DNA from: Faecalicatena fissicatena
Lineage (GTDB): Bacteria; Bacillota; Clostridia; Lachnospirales; Lachnospiraceae
NCBI GenBank assembly: GCA_001028025.1
Contig: LDAQ01000059.1
Span: forward strand, 1 to 50,041
Length of the DNA stretch: 50,041 bases
Direction of reading: 5' to 3'
Below are positions 33,926-43,465 of the stretch, in pieces. The notes beneath the pieces were generated by a model. That model was not told where the DNA came from. It did no database searches and worked only from the letters and a program-made list of their open reading frames with translations. The position numbers and the translations under genes were made by a program. How positions within the stretch are numbered: position 1 is the stretch's first letter; every line of letters starts with the position of its first letter.

Positions 33926-34974
33926 ATCTGCTGCCCCTCTGCCACGGTACGCTCTGTGAATCCCGCAGGTTCTGCTGTCTGCCCGGCAGTATGAACGATT
34001 TTATGATCCGCCATTTCGGCTTCCTCTCCGGACGCCTCCTCTGGAAACTCCATACCGAAATTCTCCGCCAGATATGCCTTCCAGTTAAAGACTGCTTCCA
34101 CTGCACAGATCGCAACCTCAATCATGCCGTCATCCGGCTCTTTCGTGGTCAGATTCTGCACCCACATTCCCGGTTTGCTCAATAAATTAATAAAATAATT
34201 GTCACTGTTTCCGGCCAGCTTGATAATCTCATATGATACCCCTGCAATCAGAGGAAGAAGCGCAATACGCAGCACAACTCTCATCACCTGCGACTCTGCC
34301 GTAATAAAGAAGCAGAATATAATGCTGACAATCATGACAAAAAACAGAAAGCTGGTCCCGCAGCGTTTATGCTGCTTGGAGCTTTTCCGTACATTGTCCA
34401 CATTCAGGACAAGTCCGTGTTCAATACAGTTAATACACTTATGTTCTGCCCCGTGGTACATAAAGGTTCTCTGAATATCTTCCATCCTGGATACGAGCAG
34501 AATATATCCCAGAAAAATTGCCAGACGGATTACGCCCTCCAGAATGGTGATTACCCCTCTGGATGTAATGTGCTTCCGCAGTATATTACTCAAAAAATAA
34601 GGAAGAATCATAAAAATTGCAACCGCAAGAACTACGGAAAATGCGACCGTCAGGTTCATCAGCAGTTTATCCTGCTTCTCCTTCTTTGCAATCGCTTCCT
34701 CTGTCAGTTCCACCTCTGTCTCTTCTTCCTCTTCAAAAAAGCTTGCTGAAAACATCAGAGTCTTCATTCCCAGAACCAGGGAATCTACAAAATTGAAGAT
34801 ACCGCGTATAAAAGGGATCTTCATCATCGGTTTAAATGGGATTACACTGTTATACTCCTGTATATCAACCGCTATCTCTTTATCAGGCTTCCTGACTGCC
34901 ACCGCATACTGATTTCCATTCTTCATCATGATGCCTTCCAAAACAGCCTGTCCGCCTATGTTCGATGACTTCAT
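33922..34974 (-). CDS. DUF1385 membrane protein
   Basis: A 350-residue protein with the DUF1385 opening NIGGQAVLEGIMMKNGN, MMKIPFIRGIFNFVDSLVLG, four to five TM helices, and the conserved YHGAEHKCINCIEHG. Function unknown (a metal-dependent membrane protease or hydrolase has been suggested for related H-x-x-E-H patterns; unproven). The start at 34974 follows AGGAGG 4 bp upstream. The C-terminal tail (about 310-350) is acidic and Ala-rich. It sits between rpmE and prmC, the usual Firmicute place. Confidence 0.9.
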   Translation of the reverse strand: MKSSNIGGQAVLEGIMMKNGNQYAVAVRKPDKEIAVDIQEYNSVIPFKPMMKIPFIRGIFNFVDSLVLGMKTLMFSASFFEEEEETEVELTEEAIAKKEKQDKLLMNLTVAFSVVLAVAIFMILPYFLSNILRKHITSRGVITILEGVIRLAIFLGYILLVSRMEDIQRTFMYHGAEHKCINCIEHGLVLNVDNVRKSSKQHKRCGTSFLFFVMIVSIIFCFFITAESQVMRVVLRIALLPLIAGVSYEIIKLAGNSDNYFINLLSKPGMWVQNLTTKEPDDGMIEVAICAVEAVFNWKAYLAENFGMEFPEEASGEEAEMADHKIVHTAGQTAEPAGFTERTVAEGQQI

Positions 34975-35077
34975 GCACCCTCCTGTCTTCTGTACCAGAA
35001 AAGGGTCAGTTCCTTCTTCACCGAAGTTGCTGACCTTCTGATCCAATCTGCATATATAGTTGCCTGTAACCCAAGAA

Positions 35078-35104
35078 CAGGCTGAGATATCTCACCTCAG
35101 CCTG
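35078..35104 (-). terminator. Hairpin after rpmE
   Basis: A perfect 9-bp stem CAGGCTGAG / CTCAGCCTG followed on the - strand by TTCTTGGG. It probably gives partial termination between rpmE and the downstream DUF1385-prmC-prfA genes. Confidence 0.55.
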
Positions 35105-35117
35105 CAATAAGTCATTC

Positions 35118-35318
35118 CTATTTCATACCATATTTCTTATTGAACTTGTCAACACGTCCGCGAGCCTGATTTGCTTTCTGCTGTCCAGTGTAGAATGGAT
35201 GGCATTTGGAACAGATTTCCACGTGGATGTTCTCGTTTGTTGATCCTGTTACAAATGTGTTTCCGCAGTTGCAAGTTACTGTCGCCTGATGGTACTCTGG
35301 ATGGATTCCTTCTCTCAT
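35118..35318 (-). CDS. rpmE: 50S ribosomal protein L31, zinc form
   Basis: A 66-residue ribosomal protein. Start MREGIHPEYHQATVTCNCGN; the CxC and CSKC cysteines form the zinc site, so it is the C+ form, then HPFYTGQQK. AGAGAGGTG lies 6 bp before the ATG at 35318; the GTG nine bases upstream is part of that site. Confidence 0.97.
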   Translation of the reverse strand: MREGIHPEYHQATVTCNCGNTFVTGSTNENIHVEICSKCHPFYTGQQKANQARGRVDKFNKKYGMK

Positions 35319-35457
35319 GATTTTCACCTCTCTATTTTAAAATATAGTTATTATAATCTCTAAACAGCTTTGTTATTGTATCATAAGATTTTCAGTTTTG
35401 CAAGCGATATTTCAGAATAATCTATTAAAACGAAGTCTTTTTTGTATGTTTGGTTTG

Positions 35458-35466
35458 TGTTATAAT
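35458..35466 (+). promoter_or_regulatory. Extended -10 promoter of the TauE/SafE gene
   Basis: TGT-TATAAT lies about 42 bp before the start of the permease gene. The -35 area is a T-run without consensus. The rest of the 189-bp gap to rpmE shows nothing else. Confidence 0.6.
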
Positions 35467-35507
35467 TCCCGTAGTAAATCTAATCTAATTACAAAGGAGT
35501 TATTCTT

Positions 35508-36290
35508 ATGGATATCACTGCCCCGATTATCGAACTTTCCGCCTCCACATTTCTGATCGTATGCCCGTTTCTTTTTTTAGCCGGGCTTGTAGACGCAATC
35601 GGAGGCGGCGGAGGGCTGATCTCTCTTCCCGCCTATCTGATCGCAGGACTTCCTCCGCATATGGCAGTTGCCACCAACAAAATGTCTTCCACCTGCGGGA
35701 CCTCCCTCGCCACCTTCCGGTTCATCAAAAACGGTCTCGTCAGCTTCAGACTGGCCCTCCCCTCCGTGGTCGCCGCAATTGCCGGTTCTTTTATTGGTGC
35801 ACATATCTCTATGGTTGTCCCTGAGAAGATCATGCTGTATGTACTGATCGGCATACTGCCCGTATCCGCCTTCCTTGTCCTGAATAAAAAGCTGTTCCAC
35901 GACAATGGAAGCGACTCTGTTACACTGGACAAAAGAACTTATATTACAGCGGTAACCGCTGCATTTATCATCGGCATCTATGACGGATTCTACGGGCCGG
36001 GAACCGGTACGTTTCTGATCATTGCTTTTACTGTATTTGCAAAACTCAGTATAAAAACAGCCAACGCGCAGGCCAAAGTAATCAATCTGACGACCAATAT
36101 TACATCGCTTATCATCTTTCTGTTAAACGGCCAGGTGCTGATCCCCGTAGGGATTGCAGCCGCGTTGTGCAATATGGCCGGCGGCTACCTTGGCGCGGGT
36201 ATGGTTATGAAAAACGGAGCCAAAATTGTAAAGCCCAGTATCCTTCTGGTGCTCTTTCTTCTGCTTCTGAAGGTCCTGAATGTATACTAG
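35508..36290 (+). CDS. TauE/SafE family permease
   Basis: A 260-residue protein with about seven to eight helices, two DUF81 repeats; marks FLAGLVDAIGGGGGLISLPA and GIYDGFYGPGTGTFLIIAF. The family exports or imports sulfonates, sulfite or related organic anions. CAAAGGAG precedes the ATG. It is on the + strand inserted between rho and rpmE, converging on rho with only 20 bp between stops. Substrate unknown. Confidence 0.9.
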   Translation: MDITAPIIELSASTFLIVCPFLFLAGLVDAIGGGGGLISLPAYLIAGLPPHMAVATNKMSSTCGTSLATFRFIKNGLVSFRLALPSVVAAIAGSFIGAHISMVVPEKIMLYVLIGILPVSAFLVLNKKLFHDNGSDSVTLDKRTYITAVTAAFIIGIYDGFYGPGTGTFLIIAFTVFAKLSIKTANAQAKVINLTTNITSLIIFLLNGQVLIPVGIAAALCNMAGGYLGAGMVMKNGAKIVKPSILLVLFLLLLKVLNVY

Positions 36291-36310
36291 ACTGCGTTCG
36301 TCAGCACTCT

Positions 36311-37660
36311 CTAGAGAAATTTCTTTTTGATTACGACCTGAACCAGATCCGCATTACTCTTTGTCTGTGAGAATATATTCAGCAGATTGTCCACTGCTTC
36401 CTCCGCTTTCAGGCCGTTCATCGCCCTGCGTATAATATAGACTGCATCCTGCTCCTCTCTGCTGAGCAGGAGGTCTTCCCTTCTTGTCCCGGATTTCGGG
36501 ATGTCAATGGCCGGGAATACTCTCTTTTCCTGGAGTTTTCTATCCAGTACCAGTTCCATGTTGCCTGTTCCTTTGAACTCCTCATATACGACATCATCCA
36601 TCTTGCTTCCGGTCTCCACAAGCGCCGTTGCCAGGATTGTTAGGCTTCCGCCCTCTCTCATATTTCTGGCAGCACCAAAGAACCGCTTCGGCATATGGAG
36701 CGCCGCCGGATCAAGACCACCGGAAAGTGTTCTTCCTGAAGGCGGTACCGTCAGGTTGTATGCGCGGGCAAGCCTTGTGATACTGTCGAGCAGAATCATA
36801 ACATCCTTGCCATGTTCCACCAGTCGTTTAGCGCGTTCAATTACCATCTCAGAAACCCTTTTATGGTGCTCCGGCAGTTCATCAAAGGTGGAATAAATAA
36901 CTTCTACATTCGGCCCTGCAATCGCCTCACGGATGTCTGTCACTTCCTCCGGACGCTCATCTATCAGAAGGATCAGCAGGTGCATATTCGGCTCTCTTTT
37001 CTGTACGGAAAGCGCCACTTCCTTCAGCAGCGTCGTTTTACCGGCCTTCGGAGGAGATACGATCATACCTCTCTGCCCCTTTCCTATAGGGGAAAGCAGG
37101 TCGACAATGCGCATTGCCGTAGAACTTCCCGGCGTCTCCAGACGAAGTCTCTGATTCGGGAATATAGGGGTCAGATCCTCAAAATTATGCCGCTTCATCG
37201 CGTCTGACGGCCTCATGCCGTTGATCGTAGAAACATATAAAAGAGCGCTGAATTTCTCGGACTGTGTTTTTACTCTCGTATTACCGGAAATAATATCTCC
37301 GGTTTTCAGATTGAATCTTCTGATCTGGGAGGGCGATACATAGACATCGTTTTCTCCCGGCAGATAGTTCTCGCAGCGGATAAACCCATATCCGTCCGGC
37401 AGCACTTCCAGAATTCCATTGGCCGCTTTGCCGCTGTCCAGCTGTTCAATATCTGTTCCTTCCTTTTTTTCCTTCAGTTCTTCTTTTACTTCTTCTTTGG
37501 CCTCTGCCCTGGCCTCTTCCATCTTTTCTTTTTCATCCTGGGCAAGCATAGTGTCGATCAGTTCACTTTTCTTCATAGCTGATACACCCTTCATTTTGCG
37601 TGCTTTCGCCAGGTCTTTTAATGTTGCAAGCGGCAGAGATTCATACTTTTCTCTCGTCAT
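36311..37660 (-). CDS. rho: Transcription termination factor Rho
   Basis: A 449-residue hexameric RNA helicase. N-terminal Rho_N (LATLKDLAKARKMKGVSAMKK), a short Glu/Lys-rich linker (about 42-70), RNA-binding cold-shock domain (GILEVLPDGYGFIRCENYLP), then ATPase with Walker A SPPKAGKTTLL, Walker B MILLDSITRLARAYN, and the R-loop GSKMDDVVYEEFKGTGNMEL. It is intact and of bacterial standard type. Rho-rpmE-prmC-prfA is a familiar Firmicute order, here interrupted by the permease gene. Confidence 0.97.
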   Translation of the reverse strand: MTREKYESLPLATLKDLAKARKMKGVSAMKKSELIDTMLAQDEKEKMEEARAEAKEEVKEELKEKKEGTDIEQLDSGKAANGILEVLPDGYGFIRCENYLPGENDVYVSPSQIRRFNLKTGDIISGNTRVKTQSEKFSALLYVSTINGMRPSDAMKRHNFEDLTPIFPNQRLRLETPGSSTAMRIVDLLSPIGKGQRGMIVSPPKAGKTTLLKEVALSVQKREPNMHLLILLIDERPEEVTDIREAIAGPNVEVIYSTFDELPEHHKRVSEMVIERAKRLVEHGKDVMILLDSITRLARAYNLTVPPSGRTLSGGLDPAALHMPKRFFGAARNMREGGSLTILATALVETGSKMDDVVYEEFKGTGNMELVLDRKLQEKRVFPAIDIPKSGTRREDLLLSREEQDAVYIIRRAMNGLKAEEAVDNLLNIFSQTKSNADLVQVVIKKKFL

Positions 37661-37981
37661 AATGCGTTATTTCCTTTCTTAAATAAATATATGGCTTTTC
37701 TACGGTATTCTTTTGAATTTAAATAAATGTCGCGGGAACCTTTAGTCTGAAGTGACTTGTCCGAATTCAGGCATCTGCCTGTATCCTTAAAGATATATCC
37801 TTAAAGATATATTAAATCTGTTGCCATTATACATCATCTCATTTGAAAAGGAAAGTTTTTTTTCAAAAAATATGCGTCTTTCTCCAGAGTTTCCTGCTTG
37901 CACTGATTTTGCAAGAGTGTTATTATATTGGACAGATAGTAAGAACAAATAAAAATATGAAGATACTGCGAGGTAAGAAAA
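37661..37981. promoter_or_regulatory. Divergent rho/malic enzyme promoter region
   Basis: For rho (-), TATAAT lies at 37826-37831, giving a leader of about 160 nt. Within this leader is a 14-bp tandem duplication (TATCCTTAAAGATA at 37782-37795 and 37796-37809). For malic enzyme (+), TTGCAC (37898-37903) and TATTAT (37921-37926) are 17 bp apart. The -35 lies in a small inverted repeat CTTGC...GCAAG. No gene or known riboswitch was seen in these 321 bp. Confidence 0.6.
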
Positions 37982-39130
37982 ATGACAAACAGTGAAAAAG
38001 CATTGCAGATGCACGAACAATGGCACGGAAAGATAGAAACAACTGCAAAGGCCCACGTGAATTCCCGCGAAGACCTTGCCGTTGCCTATACCCCGGGAGT
38101 TGCAGAGCCCTGTAAGGTAATCGCACAAGATCCGGAAGCTGCTTATAAATATACTATAAAATCAAATACAATTGCAGTTGTATCAGACGGAAGCGCAGTC
38201 CTCGGCCTCGGCAATATTGGTGCCCTGGCAGCCATGCCGGTAATGGAGGGCAAGGCCGTTCTGTTTAAAGAATTCGGAGGCATCAATGCAGTTCCGATCT
38301 GCCTTGATACTCAGGATACCGAAGAAATCATCAGAACCGTAGTAAATATTGCTCCCGCATTTGGCGGAATCAATCTGGAAGATATCGCTGCTCCGCGCTG
38401 TTTTGAGATCGAGGATCGTTTAAAAGAACTGCTGGACATCCCCGTATTCCACGATGACCAGCACGGCACCGCAATCGTTGTTCTGGCCGGAATCATCAAT
38501 GCACTGAAGGTAACCGGAAAAGAAAAAGAACACTGCCGTGTTGTTGTCAACGGAGCGGGATCCGCCGGTGTTGCCATTACCAGGCTCCTTCTTACATATG
38601 GTTTTCGTAATGTTACAATGTGTGATATCAACGGCATCATCAGCAAAGCCTCCCCAAATCTGAACTGGATGCAGCAGAAGATGACAGAAGTTACGAATCC
38701 TGACGGACAGACGGGTACACTGGCAGATGCCCTTCAGAGTGCGGATATTTTTGTAGGCGTCTCCGCCCCCAATATTGTAACAAAGGAAATGGTAGCCTCT
38801 ATGAATCGGGATGCAATCCTCTTCGCTATGGCAAACCCGGTACCGGAGATCATGCCTGACCTGGCAAAAGAAGCCGGTGCAAAAGTAGTTGGAACCGGAC
38901 GCTCTGACTTTCCGAACCAGGTGAATAATGTGGTTGCTTTCCCTGGAATTTTCAAAGGCGCTCTTGAGGGGCGTGCTTCCCAGATTACAGAAGAAATGAA
39001 GCTTGCTACTGCCAAAGCGATCGCCGGCCTTGTTGCCGATGAAGATTTGAACGAAAACAACATTCTTCCGGAAGCTTTTGATCCGCGCGTAGCCGAAGCT
39101 GTGAGCAAAGCAGTAAAGGAACTGATATAG
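37982..39130 (+). CDS. NAD(P)-dependent malic enzyme
   Basis: A 382-residue malate dehydrogenase (decarboxylating): malate + NAD(P) -> pyruvate + CO2. Marks: AVAYTPGVAEPCKVIA, FGGINLEDIAAPRCFEIE, PVFHDDQHGTAIVVLAGIIN, and the dinucleotide site VVNGAGSAGVAITRLLL. The short length is that of the bacterial single-domain type without a phosphotransacetylase tail. GAGGTAAG precedes the ATG. Cofactor choice is not certain. First gene of a three-gene + strand run. Confidence 0.95.
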   Translation: MTNSEKALQMHEQWHGKIETTAKAHVNSREDLAVAYTPGVAEPCKVIAQDPEAAYKYTIKSNTIAVVSDGSAVLGLGNIGALAAMPVMEGKAVLFKEFGGINAVPICLDTQDTEEIIRTVVNIAPAFGGINLEDIAAPRCFEIEDRLKELLDIPVFHDDQHGTAIVVLAGIINALKVTGKEKEHCRVVVNGAGSAGVAITRLLLTYGFRNVTMCDINGIISKASPNLNWMQQKMTEVTNPDGQTGTLADALQSADIFVGVSAPNIVTKEMVASMNRDAILFAMANPVPEIMPDLAKEAGAKVVGTGRSDFPNQVNNVVAFPGIFKGALEGRASQITEEMKLATAKAIAGLVADEDLNENNILPEAFDPRVAEAVSKAVKELI

Positions 39131-40057
39131 ATGATTCGCTGGGGGGAAAAGCGTTACCATTCCATGGACTATGATTTGAAAACGGCCTATGGAGAAAAAG
39201 TATACAAGATCACCCTGGACGGCGGTATGACCTGCCCGAACCGTGACGGCACATTGGGACACGGTGGCTGTATCTTCTGCAGCTCCGAAGGCTCCGGTGA
39301 TTTTGCCGGTTCAAGGGCATGTTCCATCTCGGAACAGATTGCAGCCGGTAAACGGGAGCTGAGCGGAAAACGCCCGGTTCATTCTTATATTGCCTACTTA
39401 CAGGCTTATACCAATACGTACGCACCGGTGTGCCGCCTGGAAGAGCTGTACATGGAAGCCATTGCAGACCCGGAAGTCCGGATTCTCTCCATCGCTACCA
39501 GGCCCGACTGTCTTGGCACCGATGTTTTGGAGCTGCTTGGCAGAATCAACCGGATCAAGCCGGTATGGATCGAACTGGGGCTTCAGACCATACATCCAGC
39601 CACTGCCAGGTATATCCGGAGAGGCTATGAGCTTCCCGTTTTTGAAAAAGCGGTCCGTGATCTCAGAAGCATGGGGATTACCGTAATTGTACACACCATC
39701 CTCTATCTGCCCGGCGAAACTAACGAACAGATGCTGGAGACCGTGGATTATCTGAACCGCATGGATATTCAGGGCATAAAGCTGCAGCTTCTGCACATTT
39801 TAAAGGGTACAGATCTGGCGCTGGAATATGAACGCCATCCATTTCCGGTACCTGATATGGAGGACTATATTCAGTTTTTGGGCATGTGTATCTCACGTCT
39901 GAATCCTCAGACCGCAATACACCGCCTGACCGGGGACGGTCCCAGCGAACTTCTGATTGCCCCCTTATGGAGCAGTAATAAACGAACTGTCCTGAATACG
40001 CTGCACCGCTATCTGAAGGAGCAGGATATCTGGCAGGGAAAGGAGTATTATGACTGA
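39131..40057 (+). CDS. TIGR01212 family radical SAM protein
   Basis: A 308-residue radical SAM protein. Start MIRWGEKRYHSMDYDLK; the cluster motif is CPNRDGTLGHGGCIFC with a widened first gap, typical of the YhcC/TIGR01212 group, related to Elp3-like enzymes. Later marks SIATRPDCLG and ELGLQTIHPATARYIRRGY. It begins on the base after the malic enzyme stop. Function unproven; tRNA modification is the usual guess. Confidence 0.93.
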   Translation: MIRWGEKRYHSMDYDLKTAYGEKVYKITLDGGMTCPNRDGTLGHGGCIFCSSEGSGDFAGSRACSISEQIAAGKRELSGKRPVHSYIAYLQAYTNTYAPVCRLEELYMEAIADPEVRILSIATRPDCLGTDVLELLGRINRIKPVWIELGLQTIHPATARYIRRGYELPVFEKAVRDLRSMGITVIVHTILYLPGETNEQMLETVDYLNRMDIQGIKLQLLHILKGTDLALEYERHPFPVPDMEDYIQFLGMCISRLNPQTAIHRLTGDGPSELLIAPLWSSNKRTVLNTLHRYLKEQDIWQGKEYYD

Positions 40058-40562
40058 ATCATTTACCTTATATAAGTTAATCGTATTATACATGTTGGAA
40101 AAAGTGGACTTTCCGCTGACGACATCCCAGATCTCGGAATTTATTCTGGACAAAGGCTATACTACCTACTTTAAACTGCAGGAGACCCTATCGGAAATGG
40201 TAGATTCCGGGCTGCTTCGGGTTGAGACTACCCACAACCGTACTTTATATCATCTGACGGAAAACGGGGCAGAGACGATCCAGTTCTTTAAGAATAAAAT
40301 TTCCCCTGCTATCCAGAGTGATATTGATGAATTTTTAAAAGAAAAGAAATATGATCTGAAAGAAGAAGTTGCTATAAAATCCGATTATTACCTGAATACA
40401 AACCATGAATATGAGGTGCGCTGCCAGATCGTGGAAAATGGCTTCAGCCTGATTGATCTGAAAATCACCGTGCCAACGGAGATTGAGGCCGAAACCATTG
40501 CCAGCAACTGGTCAAAGGAGAGCCAGGAGATCTATACCTCACTCCTGTCTCAGCTTCTCTAA
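40050..40562 (+). CDS. DUF4364 family protein
   Basis: A 170-residue protein. The N-terminal 75 residues look like a winged helix (FPLTTSQISEFILDKGYTTY then LLRVETTHNRTLYHLTENG); the rest is an alpha/beta domain. Common in clostridia, presumably a DNA-binding regulator. It overlaps the radical SAM gene by 8 bp, and its last 24 bp overlap the convergent rarA end. GGAAAGGAG lies before the start. Confidence 0.9.
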   Translation: MTESFTLYKLIVLYMLEKVDFPLTTSQISEFILDKGYTTYFKLQETLSEMVDSGLLRVETTHNRTLYHLTENGAETIQFFKNKISPAIQSDIDEFLKEKKYDLKEEVAIKSDYYLNTNHEYEVRCQIVENGFSLIDLKITVPTEIEAETIASNWSKESQEIYTSLLSQLL

Positions 40563-41855
40563 ATATTCACGTATTGTCTTTTCGTATCCAAGGACGCCCG
40601 GTTCATAGAATCTGGCGTCTTTTATTTCGTCCGGAAGGTATTGCTGCTTTACATAGTGTCCCGGGTAATCGTGGGCATATTTGTACCCCACTCCGTGTCC
40701 CAGCTTCTGCGAACCTTTGTAATGAGCATCCTGCAGATGTGCAGGAACCGTTGTCTTATGCCGTCTTACACTTTCTGTCGCGGCAAAGATAGCATTTGTG
40801 GCCGAATTGCTCTTTGGTGCTGACGCGACATAGGTCACCGCCTGGGAAAGGATGATCTGTGCCTCCGGCATCCCGATGCGCTCCACCGCCTGTGCCGCCG
40901 ATACCGCTACCGTCAGGGCCATGGGGTCAGCATTCCCCACATCCTCTGAAGCACAGATCATAATACGGCGTGCGATAAACTTAATATCTTCCCCTGCGTA
41001 CAGCATTTTCGCCAGATAATAAACGGCTGCATCGGGGTCTGACCCTCTCATGCTTTTTATAAAAGCAGAGCTTGTATCGTAATGGTTATCTCCGGTCTTG
41101 TCATACCGTACAACGCGCTTCTGTATACATTCAGAGGCCACATCCAGCGTGATATATATGAGCCCGTCCGCGCTTCTCTCTGTCGTCAGGATTCCCAGTT
41201 CCACCGCATTCAATGCGTTTCTTGCATCCCCGCCTGATACGTCAGCCAAAAATTCCAGTGCATCTTCTGTGATCTCCGCCTTAAAGGTCCCCATCCCCTT
41301 CTCCTTATCATAGACGGCCCGTTTCAGCAGAGTCTTTACATCCTCCCTGCTCAGGGACTTCAGCTCAAACACACTGGATCGTGAAAGCAGCGCCCCGTTC
41401 ACTTCAAAATACGGATTCTCTGTCGTTGCCCCGATCAGCGTGATGGTGCCGTCCTCCACGTAAGGTAGCAGATAATCCTGCTGCCCCTTATTAAACCGAT
41501 GGATCTCATCGATGAAAAGGATGGTCTTCTTCTGATACATCCCAAGCAGCTCTTTTGCCCCTTTTACCACCTCTTCCATATCCTTTTTCCCTGCAATGGT
41601 TGCATTAATCTGCTTAAACTCTGCACTTGTGGTATTGGCAATCACCTTGGCCAGCGTCGTCTTTCCGGTTCCCGGAGGTCCGTAAAAAATCAGGGAACCC
41701 AGCTTGTCCGCTTTAATCGCCCGGTACAGCAGTTTGTCTCTTCCTATGATGTGCTGCTGCCCCACCACTTCTTCCAAAGAAGACGGACGCATGCGGGAGG
41801 CCAGCGGCGACTCTTTTTCCTTCGTTGTTTCTCTCATATAATCAAATAAATCCAT
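40539..41855 (-). CDS. rarA: Replication-associated recombination protein A
   Basis: A 438-residue AAA+ ATPase (MgsA/WRNIP1 family) acting at stalled forks. Marks: RPSSLEEVVGQQHIIG, Walker A FYGPPGTGKTTLAKVI, Walker B ILFIDEIHRFNKGQQD, sensor 1 LIGATTENPYFEVNGALLSR, C-terminal tetramerization region with GNADPMALTVAVSAAQ. Full length. It overlaps the DUF4364 stop by 24 bp. Confidence 0.95.
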   Translation of the reverse strand: MDLFDYMRETTKEKESPLASRMRPSSLEEVVGQQHIIGRDKLLYRAIKADKLGSLIFYGPPGTGKTTLAKVIANTTSAEFKQINATIAGKKDMEEVVKGAKELLGMYQKKTILFIDEIHRFNKGQQDYLLPYVEDGTITLIGATTENPYFEVNGALLSRSSVFELKSLSREDVKTLLKRAVYDKEKGMGTFKAEITEDALEFLADVSGGDARNALNAVELGILTTERSADGLIYITLDVASECIQKRVVRYDKTGDNHYDTSSAFIKSMRGSDPDAAVYYLAKMLYAGEDIKFIARRIMICASEDVGNADPMALTVAVSAAQAVERIGMPEAQIILSQAVTYVASAPKSNSATNAIFAATESVRRHKTTVPAHLQDAHYKGSQKLGHGVGYKYAHDYPGHYVKQQYLPDEIKDARFYEPGVLGYEKTIREYLEKLRQE

Positions 41856-41873
41856 TACTTTTCCTTTCTTAAG

Positions 41874-42593
41874 TCAATCTTCTCTTATCAGATCCCGCAC
41901 TGCCTCACCGGCAATCAGAAGTCCCGCAACCGGGGGCACAAAGGAGATACTGCCCGGTATGCTGCGGCGCTGCCCCTTATCTTCTCCGGTCTCTCTGGCA
42001 GAAGTATCAATAGGTTTTTCTTTGGAATACAGTACTTTCAGGTGATAAATCCCCCGGGCTTTGAGTTCCTTTCTCATCACCTTGCACAGGGGACACACGC
42101 TTGTATTGGAGATATCCGTGATCTCAAACATCTCCGGGTGCAGTTTGTTTCCGGTTCCCATACTGCTGATGAGCGGTATATCCAGCCGCAGGGCCAATTC
42201 TGCCAGGGCCAGCTTCGCAGTGACCGTATCTATGGCATCTATGATATAATCCGGCCTTTCCTCAAACAGTGCTTCCAGATTATCCGGAAGCACAAACATC
42301 TCATATGTTTTTACCCGGATCTGAGGATTGATATCTCTGATCCGCTCTTTCATGACTTCTGTCTTATATATTCCGATAGTACTGTGATAGGCAATGGACT
42401 GCCGGTTAATATTGGTAAGTGATACGGTATCATTATCAACCAGCGTCAGACGGCCGACACCGCTGCGTGCAAGTGCTTCTATGCAGTGTGATCCAACACC
42501 GCCGACGCCAAACACCATGACGGAAGCCGCCTTCAGGCGCTCCACGCTCTCCTTTCCTATCAGTAATTCGGTTCTGGAATATTCATTTATCAT
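41874..42593 (-). CDS. tcdA: tRNA threonylcarbamoyladenosine dehydratase
   Basis: A 239-residue E1-like enzyme making cyclic t6A at tRNA position 37. ATP site VFGVGGVGSHCIEALARSG, then VDNDTVSLTNINRQ, and the CPLCK and later SISFVPPVAGLLIAGEAV segments. The ATG at 42593 follows GGAGG by 5 bp. It precedes rarA on the - strand by 18 bp, likely co-transcribed. Confidence 0.93.
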   Translation of the reverse strand: MINEYSRTELLIGKESVERLKAASVMVFGVGGVGSHCIEALARSGVGRLTLVDNDTVSLTNINRQSIAYHSTIGIYKTEVMKERIRDINPQIRVKTYEMFVLPDNLEALFEERPDYIIDAIDTVTAKLALAELALRLDIPLISSMGTGNKLHPEMFEITDISNTSVCPLCKVMRKELKARGIYHLKVLYSKEKPIDTSARETGEDKGQRRSIPGSISFVPPVAGLLIAGEAVRDLIRED

Positions 42594-42639
42594 CTTATCC
42601 TCCATTAGGGGCGCTCTTTGGGTATACGTTATTTGCCCG

Positions 42640-43371
42640 TCAATCCAGCATCAGTTCATCCACGGTCACAAACTCATATCCTTCTGCCTGGAGCAGATCG
42701 ATAATGCGCAGCGCCGCTTTTACTGAACTGTCATAACAGTCATGCAACAGAATAATATCATTTTCCTGCGCTTCCGTCACTACTTTATTGACAATTTCAT
42801 CTACATTTTCTGTCGCCCAGTCCAGAGGATCGATGCTCCACATAACCGGCAGCACATGAATCTTCTGCTCCAGCGCTTTCTGCCACAGACCAAAAGGGGG
42901 CCTCATAAACTGCACCTCTTCCCCCGTAATGTTCTGGATCGCCTCATTAGTAAGCATAATCTCCTGGTAAGCCTGCTCATTGCTGACCTTTGTAATTTCC
43001 ACATGATGATATGTATGATTTCCAATTAGATGCCCTTCATCATACATACGTTTCACAATCTCACTGGCGCCTTCCTTTTCTATATTCTGACCAATCAGAA
43101 AAAATGTGGCCTTCACCCCTCTTTCCTTCAGCCCATCCAGCAATTGAGGCGTAAACACGGTACTGGGCCCATCATCAAAAGTAATTGCAATCTTCGGCTT
43201 TTCTGTCATTGCATCTGCCACATAGGCCGATGCATTTGCATATGCAGTTCCAGGCGCCTCCTCTTCTGTCTGATTTCTGGTAAACAGAGACGGACAAACC
43301 GCTCCCAGCAGCAGAAGCACGTATACGAATCCCGCGCCCTGCATCATTCTTTTTAAACGCAAACAGCACAC
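42640..43371 (-). CDS. Polysaccharide deacetylase (NodB domain)
   Basis: A 243-residue protein with an N-terminal membrane anchor/signal (GAGFVYVLLLLGAVC) and a NodB domain: motif 1 ITFDDGPS, motif 2 HLIGNHTYHH, motif 3 MRPPFG, motif 4 DPLDWA, motif 5 ILLHD. All metal and catalytic residues are present. It likely removes N-acetyl groups from peptidoglycan or other glycans outside the membrane. The GTG at 43371 follows AAAGGG; a pair of ATG codons at residues 9-10 is the alternative start. Confidence 0.9.
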   Translation of the reverse strand: MCCLRLKRMMQGAGFVYVLLLLGAVCPSLFTRNQTEEEAPGTAYANASAYVADAMTEKPKIAITFDDGPSTVFTPQLLDGLKERGVKATFFLIGQNIEKEGASEIVKRMYDEGHLIGNHTYHHVEITKVSNEQAYQEIMLTNEAIQNITGEEVQFMRPPFGLWQKALEQKIHVLPVMWSIDPLDWATENVDEIVNKVVTEAQENDIILLHDCYDSSVKAALRIIDLLQAEGYEFVTVDELMLD

Positions 43372-43465
43372 AACCCTTTTTAACGCTTCTTTTAAATATA
43401 TGCATTGTACTTATATTTTATTGATGTTATAATTACCACGGTTACATATGAGGAGGATTTATAAA

